A DNA stretch of 64,000 bases from Trogon surrucura (taxonomy: Eukaryota > Chordata > Aves > Trogoniformes > Trogonidae), in contig CM036621.1 of NCBI GenBank assembly GCA_020746105.1, forward strand, positions 45,852,264 through 45,916,263. The letters are read 5' to 3'. Numbering within the stretch: position 1 is the stretch's first letter; each line of letters starts with the position of its first letter. The notes under the pieces were generated by a model. It had not been told where the DNA came from. It ran no database searches and saw only the letters and a list, made by a program, of their open reading frames with translations. Below, one piece after another: positions 26,001-37,099 of the stretch. Made by a program: the position numbers and the translations under genes.

Positions 26001-29000
26001 TTGACAGGAGGAGGGTTTTAACCTCTTTCACGTCACTTGTGCTCTGTCAGGTACAGATAAAGATCACCCTGGTCTCACTCAGTGCTCTACTTTTAAATCC
26101 GGCAATAAATCGTTCTTCAGGCTGCAGAAGGCATCTGGGAGCTCCTGGTGAGGTGTAACTCAGTACCAGGCGCTGTTTGGCATGGGCACACTTCATCCCA
26201 ACTTTGCTAATCGCTGCTCTGTCTCCTAGTTTTGTCAGCAGCCTCTCGTTACACGGAGGGGCTGAAGGCAGCTGATGGCAGGGGTTTGCTTTTCTGCCTG
26301 GCAGTAGCTCGGCCATCGCATCCTGTGTTTAAAAGCAGAAGACTGTGATTAAGGTGCGTTGTTTTGGCAGTCGTGAAGCAGTAAACTTTATTTAAATGCC
26401 GTGGGGGTTGACTTCCCATGGTAAAAGTTAGAAAAAATATTCCTGTGTCCTTCATGCAGGACATAATCTCATGGTTTTAAACATTGTTAAACTGAGTGAT
26501 AAGGGTTTTGCATCTTTTTATTAGATGCTGTGGCAGTTTTCTGAAGTCTAATGTTAAGGTACAAAATGCTCACGTGCATTTTGTCTTTGCCCTAGAGAGG
26601 AATTAAGAATGGAAATCAGAACAAGGCAGGTTGCTTAAGCCTTAAAAATACTAGTGTTGTTCAAATGAAAAAAAAATAAATAGAAAATTTACTTTTCTCC
26701 AGTATATGCTGACCATATGTAGAACAGGCATGCAGGAGGTGTCACGGGCATTTTTTTCAGGATGTGCTAAGCTGAAATCCCGGCCGCTCACTGTAGCAGA
26801 GGCAGCAGCTTTCAGCAGCTTTCTCTCCTGGTGCAGGAATGTCCTCAACTTAATAGATCATCTCCCAGTGCCAGAATTGATTCATGTGGCTGGGATGGGT
26901 GGGTTGTCCCATTCCCCCCAGTTCTCTACTCTGGATTCTTGTCCACAGTCAGTCTCTAGTCCAGACTTACCTTTTTCTTGTAGATTTTCTCTAAAAAGTA
27001 CTAATACAGAACAGAGAAACTACTTGCAATTCATTTCTTAAATTCCTCTTTCTTTCAGAAGGTTGCTGCCTAGTCTTGAGATCGCACTGTTTTGCTCTTT
27101 CAGTTTGACTGATGTTTAAAACGGCTGAATGAATAATGTCCATGTTTAAACACTGGGCATAGTGAAATTGTGAACAACAAGATTCAAGCCTAGATTCCCT
27201 TGAAGACATTCGTGGTAATTTTGCTCATGTGATCCCTTTGTCTTCAGTTGCATTCTCTTCGAAGGTCACTGCTCTTATACATGGGATGTTGTTATGCTGT
27301 AGAAAGGAGGAGTGACATTAAGATCTTCAATTTAGAAATAATGTTGTTTCATTATTGAAATTTTATATTGAGGTTTCAGGCTGTCATAAATAGCTAGTGC
27401 ATCAACACATTGTTAATATAGTTTTTCAAAAGTGAAGGGATCACAAAATTAAAAATCAGAAATGAAAAGTTCTTTGCTGATATGATGTGAATATGTGAAA
27501 CCATTTCTGGTGAGAGAATGTTTGAAAAATAAATTTATATCTGTATTTGTTCCTAAACAGGTTTGAATCTGAGTGTTCCAAATAAACATAATCTTATTTG
27601 GTATCTACAGGAAAAGCAGTAATAGCTTGGATATTACCTCATAAAGTAACAAACCTTTTTTTTCCCCATGAATGCTAAGCTGATTCCTGTTGCTTAATAG
27701 CTGCTGAATTTTCATAGCTTTTGAAGTGTCAGTGAACTTGGTTTCAGTGTCTTGGAGATACTTTCTGTACGTAAGTTCCAAAAAGAGTTTGTTTTATGCC
27801 AAGTGAAGGAGACAAATTTGATGGCTTTGCATTGTGTATATAGACACACTTACTGGTTTTTCCAATTGCAGTATGTTCTTTTATCCTAAATTATTATTTT
27901 CTATTATGTTGATCATTTGCTAGTCTTCCCTAATTTATTTTAGAATTTGAAATGAGCAATTCAAAGGGGTTAATAGGGATTGTGGTTTGGATTCGGGCAG
28001 TTATTTTATTAAATTGGTCTGTAAATTAAGGCAGGTACTGTAATCATAGACGTCAAATTGTTTCTTCCTATTTAGATGGAAAACTATTTCCAGAGGAAAA
28101 CCCAGTTCTGTAGTTGGTGCTGTTGAACTGAGCTTTTAGTTGACTGCAGAGACTCATCACCTTTGTGTAGGAGAAGGTGTCATATCTTCCTTTGCAGGCT
28201 GAAGCTGTAGTTTTCTATGATTAGGAGCAAAATCTGCTCTGAAGGCATCTCTTCCCCACGTTCTTGGGACAGGACGAAAAGTGGGACCAAGGCCCTGCGA
28301 GCTGATGGCGGTTGGTCTCAAACTGGAGGCCCCCTTCTCTTTGGAAACTGGTGGTGGTGGTTGAAAGCAGAAGAGATTCCAAGTTGGAGAAGATGACAAA
28401 GTGGAAAAATTCTTGAAGGGACAAATTTTGGAAATTAAATACAACCAACCAAAAAACTCCAACCAGCTGCATTGGCTTTGCAACTGGAATGTGTTGCTAC
28501 TTCTGTGTCCCAGCAGAGGAATGTGGGGATAGTTCAGGCTGGAGTAAATGTTTCTTCCAGCTCCTCCTGTTAATCTGGGGTTGAGAGGCTGGAGCAAGTC
28601 TATTTTTAATTAGTCAAAAATTCTACCTCCTCTGGTGCCAAGGGAGAGAGTAAATCAGTTAGCAAAAACTGTGGCTGCGTCTGCATGAAAAATTCACCGG
28701 CTTTTGAGTTTCTTGTTTGACCTCTCTGTAAAATGTCTTGATGCAGCCTGTGTGAGGATGTGAACTGGGCAAAGATGAGGTGGGGAACGCGCTTGGCTTT
28801 CCACATTTAAGCAGCTCTATTTCCTGAGCCGGTGGTAAAACTGGGAGGGCAGAGGATTCTGGATTTAACATACCTGTGGTTTTTGTCATGTGGATACGTG
28901 CAGTTGAGATGCCTCAGCAGCTTCCTTGTGTTCTTCAGCACTGGAAAAGTAAAGTAAATAGGAAAGTAAATACGTAGAGACTGGAAGCAGTGTTTTTTTG

Positions 29001-31983
29001 TTCTGTCCACACGGCTGGTGGTTAAGCGCGGAATTGCCTTGCGTTCGGGTGGTTCTTCCACATTTGTCCTTTGAGGTGGGACCCCCTGTCCCCTGTGGTG
29101 GGTGTTTGGGATTGGCCATCCTTTTTCCTTCAACATATTACAGAACTGAAAAAATCACAGTAAGTTGCTGGAGGGGAACATTTCAGAGGTGTGAGATGCA
29201 GGCTATGTAATGAAGTTAGTTACCAGTTTCCAGTATCTTTACTGCCCAGGGAAAAATCAGACTGGGTGCCTTTCCAAACTTTTTTTGGGTAAATAAACTC
29301 ACTAGTCATTTTTAGAGATGAAACTGTTCTGAAGGCGCTTGATATCCGTTTGTTTTGCTTTTTAGTTGTAATTTCAGCCATGTGGCAAAAAAGAAGAACG
29401 CTTCTTAGACTTGCTTTTGAAGTGTTTGTTTTACTCCTGTCTGTGGTGGGAGGAAAAACCTGTATTAAAATGACAATTGTAGTTTCACAAGGGGAGCAAA
29501 TGCCAATGGAGCAACACACGCGCCTGACTTTGAGCCCTGTTTCCCAATATTCGTAAGGAACTAAAAACTGGTTTACTAGTTTTTTGGCAAGTAGGTGTCT
29601 GGAGATGCTGTGGGGAGGTGATGAGCTCCTAGAGGAGCCCCTTCTGGCAGGCAGACACCTGACTCCCTGCAAAAGGTGGTGGGAAAGCACGTTATGACTT
29701 GAGCAAGCCCTAAAGGATCCATCTGCCACCAGGCAGAGCCAGGTAGGACACGTAAAAGATGGAGGTTTGTTGCTGGTTTTCCTAATATAGTGGCATTTCC
29801 CTTTCTTTCCCATTTCATATCTTTACTGGTTTAAGGTGTTACAAGTATGATTTTTTTCCTCCACCCATCTTTACTGCTCACAGCCCTCCACCAGTGAAGC
29901 TGTCCCTGCTTGCTGGTGGAAGGTACTGGTGCTGGGCCACAAGCTGGGGGATGGCTTGCAGGGGCCCTTACTTCTTCTTTTGTGTTTTCTGTAGGTGTGG
30001 GAGCCACAAAACCTCAGGGCAGAGCAATCCTCTGCTGAGCAAACACCTTCAGAGCCCCGAGCAGGTGTTCTGTGCGTGTGGCTCTGCCCACTGCAAAAAC
30101 CCAAATGGGCACGGTGTGCCTAGTTTGATTGAGATTAAAATATAAATTGTTTTTAAAGAAAAAAAACCCCAAACCACCAACTTAAATCAGCATATTTTCC
30201 TGGTGCTGAGTAGACGAATATAGTGTCTTGGGGCGTGCAAAAGCACCCAGCCCTGTCTGGGCAAGCTGGCAGTGCCCGTTCTGCCTGCCTGCCCTGCCAG
30301 CTGCTGCTCGCCTCCATCAGCACAGGCTTGGACTTAGCTGGAAAACTAAGAATTATAAAAATAAACGCTCGGATTTTCACTCTAGATATGTTTTTAAGTA
30401 GTACTGCAGAACTGTTCCTTGCATGTCGTGCCTGTGCGCTGGTTCCTACCACGTAAAACTGTCTGCAGCTGATAACGTATACGGGTTTTTTTTGCACTTT
30501 GCTGGTAAACTTATGTGAAGTTCCAAGTCTTACGGATTGTCTTTGTTTAGTTTGTTTGAAACTCATGAAGTGACAGACTGGGGTAATATCGTATATTAAA
30601 GAGTACAATTTCTAAAGCAAATTCAAGTTATGCTAGTGGAAAAAACTACTAGCATTATGCTGTCTCAGGATTAACTATGACTTTATTTAAAGCAATGCTC
30701 AGGTAGAAAGAGAATTATCAAAGACTTGAGATCTAAAAAAAAAATCCTCTTTTTGGTGGATATTGACACAAATACTGGAATTTCATGTGACACATAGTTT
30801 ATAGCTCATATTCCAAGGAATTGGAAGAATTTTTCTTGTGGATATGGTGCTACTAGGTTGGGAAAATATTGAAATAGAAAAACATGCTGTAAATGCTGTA
30901 TCCCCATTTGGTGGGCTTGAGTATAGTCCATTGCAGCGTGGGAAGCTGACTTGAGGTGAAACTGTGTTCAGCTTTCTAGGTATTAGGAACCCAATGTATT
31001 ATTCGCGTATTTTTTCTGTGTTATTGGAAAATGCCGCCATGAAGTGTTGAGAAATCGAAATGTCTTTGGGAAAAAAAACACCGAGGTTGAATTAGTGCAA
31101 TCTTCTAGTGTGTGGACTTTAAATATTATGTTAAATCCTTTCTTGTCTAACTTGACCAAAACAGTTTAAGATCCATCGGTTTGTATTGTCCATACAACTT
31201 GAATTTAATGGAAGCTTTTGTAGGGTGCCAGCACCCTCTTGTGGGCAGTTAACAACAGAGAATTTCTGTCTTTGGAAGGTGCAAATCTTCAAATCCTTTA
31301 CAGGTGCAGGTGGTGTCTGCTCTCCTGTCAGCTGCTGGACTGTGCGGGTGCGTGTTTGCAGCCTGGAAATGCTCTTGCTTTGATAATAGCTTCTGCGATT
31401 TGCTGAACTGTTGTAGAATAGTGCATCTTCACACTGATGAAGTCACATAAATATTTTGTTACAGCCAAGAGATTATCTGTGAAAATAAAGCCATCTGTTC
31501 CTGACTGAACAGCTGTGCAGTTTATGGGTATTGATGGCAATAAAAGAAAATTTCTTGTGGCGTTCTTCCCTTTATTCCGTATTTTTCTTACCCTACATCT
31601 GCCATTTCTTTCCCACCTCACTGCTGGTAGTTGAGGGATTTTTCCAGTTTTGCAGGCACTTCAGGAGGATGCCAGCTGATGCCAGGAGTATTAAGAAACT
31701 GGTGTTTGAAAATGGGATGGTGGTGTGATGTGTTGTTCATATGGATTAAAGTCAACGACTAAAAATAAGATCTAAATTTTAAAAAAAATTCTAACAAGTC
31801 AGCTTTAAATTTGCTTGCGGGATATGTTGGCTCTGATAACACAGAAGTTGATTTTTAGTTTTAAACTATTATTGGCCAGATTTTTTGCTGACCCTTTCTG
31901 CTGCAGATGGGGTTCTGCTGAAGAGGTGCTTGTGGCCCTGGGATGTTTCTCCCAGCCCCAGTACTGAGCGTCTTCAGTCTTGA

Positions 31984-31984
<1 letters not shown>

Positions 31985-32015
<31 letters not shown>
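31985..32015. repeat. T-rich low-complexity tract
   Basis: About 30 nt of nearly pure T with a single interrupting C, followed by a CT-rich stretch. It gives rise to meaningless poly-lysine open frames on the opposite strand. Confidence 0.8.
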
Positions 32016-32215
32016 CTTCTCCCAGCCAGGAATGTCCAGAAGTGTTTCTTCCCATCCCTTTGCTGGGATTGGCTCTGTGACACTCTATATGCAGTATGTA
32101 CTATTTATTCTTATGGAATTGAAAATTTGTCCCTTTTAAGGTCAGGAATTGCCATCTGTAATGCACTTAAATTTCTAAAAAATAAAAATACTAACTGTGT
32201 GTCCTCTTCTTGCAG

Positions 32216-32252
32216 GTTGCAGAATCAGCATGTGTCTCTAATAGTTAAAAAG
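32216..32252 (+). other. Candidate micro-exon (37 nt)
   Basis: A strong acceptor (tgtcctcttcttgcag) is followed 37 nt later by a consensus donor (AAAAAG|gtaagga). No coding role is evident, and it would fall in the 5'UTR part of the gene. Such pairs also arise by chance in a long intron. Confidence 0.15.
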
Positions 32253-34335
32253 GTAAGGACACCATGTTTACAAAGATATAGCAAGAATCGCTGTTTTCTG
32301 ATCGATAGATTCAGATCATAACTTGGAGGATTCATCTTAATGTATTTAAAGTGTTATTTAAAACATTATTGGTTTATACATCACATTTATCTTCGTACAC
32401 TAAATCCCTTCAAATATATTGTATCTGCACAGTTTGAAAACAGAAAATATTGGTAATATCTAACTGTATCAAGTTGTTGTACTGCAAATTTGTATCCAGC
32501 CCATATTAGTAAAATAAATATGCTAAACTGGCATATAGGCCTTGAGAATTTGCTGAGTGAGCTGAGCTTGATAAGTGATTGTGGTCAGAAGGTCAGAAAT
32601 ATGTTCAATTTATGTCTGTGTCCTATCACTAAACATTGTTCTGCCTGCATGACTTTTCTTAATTTTATTTTTTTATATATAAAATAACTTCAAGATCTTT
32701 GAGACCTTTTAAATCTCCTTTAAAACAATTTTAGAGTTTTCTTCCAATTAGCTGTTATTTTCCTAAGCACCACTGGGGGTACCTGTATCTATTGTCTTTT
32801 AAATTATGGTACTTACCAGGAGATTTAGGCTGCTGAGTTTTCTTTTCTGGATGATTACCACTTTTTCCTTGAAAGCACATCTTCAGTACATTTCTGGCAG
32901 TCGTGAGTATTTAAAGACTCCTTCAGAAATAACATAAGTTAAAAGTGAGATGTGCAGTCCTCAAAGTAAGCCAGGATACAGACAAAGGATACAAAGCTTC
33001 ATAATAAATATACGTTCCAAACTAGTTTACCATAGAATAACTCTGCAGACACTTCCTTGATTGAGGGAGCAATAGATGTAAACTCAATTATTTATGCAGT
33101 GTAACGGTAGATGGTGCTGTTGGAGTGGATTTAATCACCTGAGGAGCTGAACTGGAAGCTGAGGCAAGTGGTCTTGGAACTCTTGAGGTTCGTGGTGTGC
33201 AGCCAGCAGCTTGGTGATTTGAGATTTGCTGTGCTGAGCAAATGCTCAGGCTGTAATTAGCCTATACAAATTCTAGCAGGCGCTGCTCATTTATATTCAT
33301 TCTTGCTGCAGTACACAAAACTTGAAGGAAAACTGCTGTTGGCTTGTAATGCCATCCTTGTGCTTGAAAAAGCCATGAAATGCATGTGGGAGAAAAGTGC
33401 TTGCAAAGTACAGTGTGCAAGTATTTCTTCAAAGAGTGTATAAAGCTAGTAATAGTGGCCAAATCTGTGAGTAAATGAGATTTGCAAGGATATTTTTGGT
33501 ACATAGGAATTTTAATTAATATATATACTTTTTTTTTTTAAAAAAAAGGTGGTAAATTTCTTTTGTGTTCTGTGATCAAACTCTTTGTGTCCCCCAGCAG
33601 TTTTCCAACTTACCTGATTTGAAGTGGGTCTAGTGGGTACTTAAATGTATGAGAAATTATTCTTATGAGTTCTATGAGGAGTGCCAGGTAAAGTGGACGC
33701 TTGACAAGTGCTGTGTCTGGCTCCTCAGAAGTGGGGAAGTTTGCAGCCCTTAGCAGTTAGGCTTTCTGCAGAAATCATTTCAGCCAGTGAGTTAACTCAA
33801 TCTCAGAAGCTTTCGGTCACACTGGAGATGAAAAAGCTGGTACCTGGGATCGGAAGAACAGGTGAAGGTAGAGGGAGCAGGAGATGGAGAGTTGGAGCCC
33901 CTTGTTAGCAGATTAACCCGATTCCAGGGGTGAACTTGAGAGCGTTGGTTTTGGTTGGTGAAGTACTGCTCAGTGAAGATGCCAGTGGCAGTGTTTATCC
34001 AAAAGTGCCAGCCTGCCTACTTGTCAAAATATGATGGTCCCTGTAAGTCACCTGCCAGAGTTTATCCAGATTTCGTCGTCTGCCGAGGGCTGATACACTG
34101 AGAAACAAAGGTCTGAGAGCAGGTAGAGGTGACTTGTCAGATAAGTCTCCTAACTCTTAACAACAAAAGGGGAAAACCTGAGGAGCTTGCACCTGTAAAC
34201 ATCCCCTCTTGGAAGATGGTTTTTGTCCCATGATCTGTGAGCAGAATTCAAGGGTAGGTGCAGCCTTCAGGCTCTGCTGCTGATCCACAGGACCCTTAAA
34301 TTGGGAAAAGAGGGTGGTAATATCATTTTATCCCA

Positions 34336-34550
34336 TAATCATAGAATCATAGAACAGTTTCAACTGGAAGAAACCTTCAAGATCGAGTCCAACTTTTGTC
34401 CCAGCCCTATCAACATCACTAAACCATGTCCTTCCACGCAACTTCTACCCTTCTGTTAAACATCTCCAGGGATGGCGGCTCAACCGCCTCCCTGGGCAGC
34501 CTGTTCCAGTGCCTGACAACCCTCTCGGTAAAGAAATTATTCCTAATATC
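34336..34550 (-). mobile_element. CR1 LINE 3' end, reverse orientation
   Basis: The tail appears as its reverse complement at the left (taatcatagaatcatagaac). It is followed by reverse-complement CR1 motifs: 'ccagccctatcaacatcac', 'catctccagggatggcg' and 'cctgggcagcctgttccagt'. It is 5'-truncated, as the only CR1 motifs run from the 3' tail inward. A short duplicated and palindromic segment adjoins the right edge (34541-34587). Confidence 0.93.
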
Positions 34551-34587
34551 ACATGTTGCAACATGTTCCTAATGTCACATGTTGCTT
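34541..34587. repeat. Short direct duplication with palindrome at CR1 edge
   Basis: Two copies of 'cctaatRtcacatgttgc' start at 34542 and 34568. Between them lies the perfect 16-nt palindrome ACATGTTGCAACATGT at 34551-34566. It probably reflects local slippage next to the CR1 copy. Confidence 0.6.
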
Positions 34588-35046
34588 TTTTGTTTATAAG
34601 AAGGCTGATAAATGCTACAGTTCATGTTGATGCTGGGAAGTCTTTCAGACCTGGCATGCAAACCCCCGTGTGGAAAATGTGTGACTAGAACGTTGCTCTC
34701 TGAGATTTGAATATCTGTGTTTTCCTGCTCTTCACAAATGTATTTAGTGCATTTCCAGGCAGTGTGTGAAATACACAGCTGAGAACTTGAGAAACAGTTA
34801 TAAAGGATGCTGACGGCATCTTGGTTTCATGCACTAGAATGTAAAAACATCTCCTTGCTTTAGTTTCTCCTTGTTTCTGAGATATGTATAAAGCTGAAGC
34901 CATACCACAGCATTGCCCTCCTTCTTTAATAACAAAATAAAAATGAATTTGCCTTTCCGCACCCGGTAGCGAGGATGTCTTTGATACTGCCCTTCCCAGC
35001 CCCTTTCACTTACGGAAGGGTTAATTGTCACATGTGCCTCCTGCAG

Positions 35047-35262
35047 CGGGTAGGGATGAGCTGCAGCGTTTGTTCAGTTTGTTCATCTTGGTTCATCGGA
35101 CTGTGCAGGGCTTTGAGGAAGGGACTCGCCCGGGTGGAAGGGAGCACACGGCAACGCTGGGGTAACCCTCTTTCGGGACTGCGTCGCCACCTTGTGAGGA
35201 GGGGGCACGGGAGTGCAGCTGGCTGGCCGGCGGGCTGGTGGTGGGGGGCTCTAGGATCCTGC
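35047..35262 (+). other. ADARB1: Probable 5' part of the R-domain exon (untranslated or in-frame extension)
   Basis: If the acceptor gcctcctgcag at 35046 is used, this is the upstream part of the alternative exon. The segment is more GC- and CpG-rich than its surroundings. It has no stop in frame with the ATG at 35263, and an upstream in-frame ATG lies at 35056 (G at -3). Translation could therefore start earlier and add up to 69 residues. The upstream sequence has no recognisable domain, so I favour the 35263 start by analogy with ADAR3. Confidence 0.4.
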
Positions 35263-35362
35263 ATGGCATCTCCTCAAGCCGCAGCTCTGGGCGTGGGGAC
35301 CCTCTTCTGCACGGTCCGGCAGCGCTGTAAACGGAGGAGGAAGAAGCGATCGGAGCGGAAAG
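35263..35362 (+). CDS. ADARB1: ADARB1 alternative coding exon: R-domain N-terminus (ADAR2R-type)
   Basis: ATG at 35263 opens 33 codons plus one base up to a donor GGAAAG|gtagtg at 35362/35363. The peptide begins MASPQAAALG and ends in a basic cluster RQRCKRRRKKRSERK at residues 19-33. This resembles the R domain of ADAR3 (ADARB2), which also starts MAS and places the basic run just before an exon junction. Spliced to the acceptor at 45165, the leftover G completes a Gly codon and the frame runs through 16 codons into the canonical ATG at 45212. The result is a 49-residue N-terminal extension. In mammals an alternative ADAR2 exon adding 49 residues with an R-domain-like motif has been described. 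R domains bind single-stranded RNA and act as nuclear-import signals. The donor is weaker than consensus, which fits optional use. An acceptor-like site (gcctcctgcag) at 35046 suggests a cassette exon, but an internal start is also possible. Kozak context is modest (T at -3, G at +4). Confidence 0.85.
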
Positions 35363-37078
35363 GTAGTGTTTTAATTGCCGCGCGGTCCGAACGGACTGCT
35401 GGGGGATTGCAGATGTACAAGTTTTTGGGTGAGCTTTTCATTGCTGAGTGCAGCTTCAGTGTTTTCAGTTTGGGTTTATCAGAAATCAAATTTATTAAAA
35501 GAATTATTTGAACAGGATCCTCCAACATCTCCCAACATTTCACTTAGCTGTCACAGTTCTGAGGAAGGGTACGTCTTAACAAATACTGAACTTTTTTAAA
35601 GCTGCAGCTTTCTGACTTTTACTCTTCTAACACTGTTACTTTTTTTGAATTTATGCCATTCTCTGTTAATATAAAACATTGATTAGCCTCTAATTTGTCG
35701 TTTCAATGTATATTTCAATATATATCTAGTTTGTCCTCGATTATGAGGATAAACCAAGATAGCTGTCAAGAGTCTTCCACAGCTTTGTTTTGTGGGCAGT
35801 GAAGGCACAGAATATTCAAACAAAAGAAACACCAGTTATGTCTGTACTTACATAGTGCTTACTGCTATAACCAACATTTAGTTAAAAATCTTTCAACTAG
35901 TCTCTTGAAATAAAAGCAAATACTATTGTGCTGGCTAGTACATTTTTAAGTACATCTGGTGTTCCTCCTATCTTTAGAAATGCTCTGTAGGAAATAGAGA
36001 CTTCAAAAAGAGGAGAGGGTCAGCAAATGTGAAGATATTGTACTGTTTCGTGACTCCACCTAAATTAGTGTACGTTTAGATGTCGTTTTCCTGTTTGAGG
36101 AGGCTGGTAGTGCAGGTAATGCATTTAGAAAAGGAAAACGTTTTGCAATGCTGCTTGTAATCTAAATATTGCAGGGTGTGCTGCCTTTGTGAGTGTATTT
36201 AGCCAACAGCTGGACTCTGGTTTGTCAATCCGTGTTCAAAGCACAAATCCTGTCTGCTAACACCAGCATAGTACAGTTGAAACCTGAATTTATTTTATCA
36301 GGATACCTGAGAGAAAACAGTTCATGCAGCCAAGGAGCAGGCTTTCTCCACGGTCGTATTTCCACATATAACATGCTGTATATGCACCGACCCGAATCAG
36401 TTAACTAATATTTATGTCAATTATTCTTTGTTGCTGTTTTTGAAAGCTCTGTAAATCTCTGAGCAGCACTTCCCTTCTTCCTTTATTCTTACATTTTTGT
36501 TTAATTTCCAAAATAAAAGCCTTTCCAATATTCTCAAAGATTGTTACTCTAGTTGTGTCAGTTAGCCCGGAACAGGTTTTTAGGAACAAAACTTGAGAGT
36601 TTCCTCTTACCTGCTGTTGGAGGCAAATGCCCAGCTTCAGTGGAGTCCTTTTGGAATCTGTCCTTGCTCAGATGCCACCGACAATTACCCAGCCTCGACG
36701 CTGGAGCAACGCGGAGACTTCGGTTGTTTGTTGCTAAATGGATTATTTACAGGCAGTGAATGAGTTTATTATTGCGGTTTTGCTGAATTACGAAAGCCGC
36801 TTGAATGAAAGATTGGGAGGTCAAAGAAGTCAAAAATGCTGTTCGTTCTTCAAAGTGAACTGACAACTGAATTATTAATGATTTCAAAGGCAGCCAAGCA
36901 TGCCTTGGCAGGAGAGGAAGCTCTTTTCTGTAGTGAGCAGTCTGGCTTCAGAGCCCTTTCTCTGAAAAGCACCTACACCTGATTTTTGAAAGCATAGGTG
37001 GGTTCTATTTTATATGGAAGAGCTTTTAAAAATCTTTTTATTACCTAGTCCTGTACCACTGGAAGCCAAGTGAAAAAT

Positions 37079-37099
37079 AAAATACAATAAATAAATAAA
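37079..37099. repeat. Short (AATA)n-like simple repeat
   Basis: AT-rich imperfect tetranucleotide repeat, aaataaaatacaataaataa followed by one or two more units. No further significance is apparent. Confidence 0.6.

Larger units (their letters stand above)
18979..34335. other. ADARB1: Middle of the long 5' intron
   Basis: This is mainly AT-rich unique sequence. I found no recognisable protein domain. Two exon-like segments with good splice signals (19935-20088 and 32216-32252) are listed separately as candidates. Low-complexity T-rich tracts occur near 24369-24390 and 31985-32015, and an A/C-rich patch near 30160-30180. No recognised transposon lies in this stretch before the CR1 at 34336. 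Confidence 0.5.

Noticed and set aside
29220-29813. 197-codon open frame on the - strand
   Set aside because: No recognised domain, no supporting splice or promoter signals, and interrupted codon quality. Treated as chance.
31805-32083. Lysine-rich open frames on the - strand
   Set aside because: Produced by the T-rich low-complexity tract at 31985-32015.
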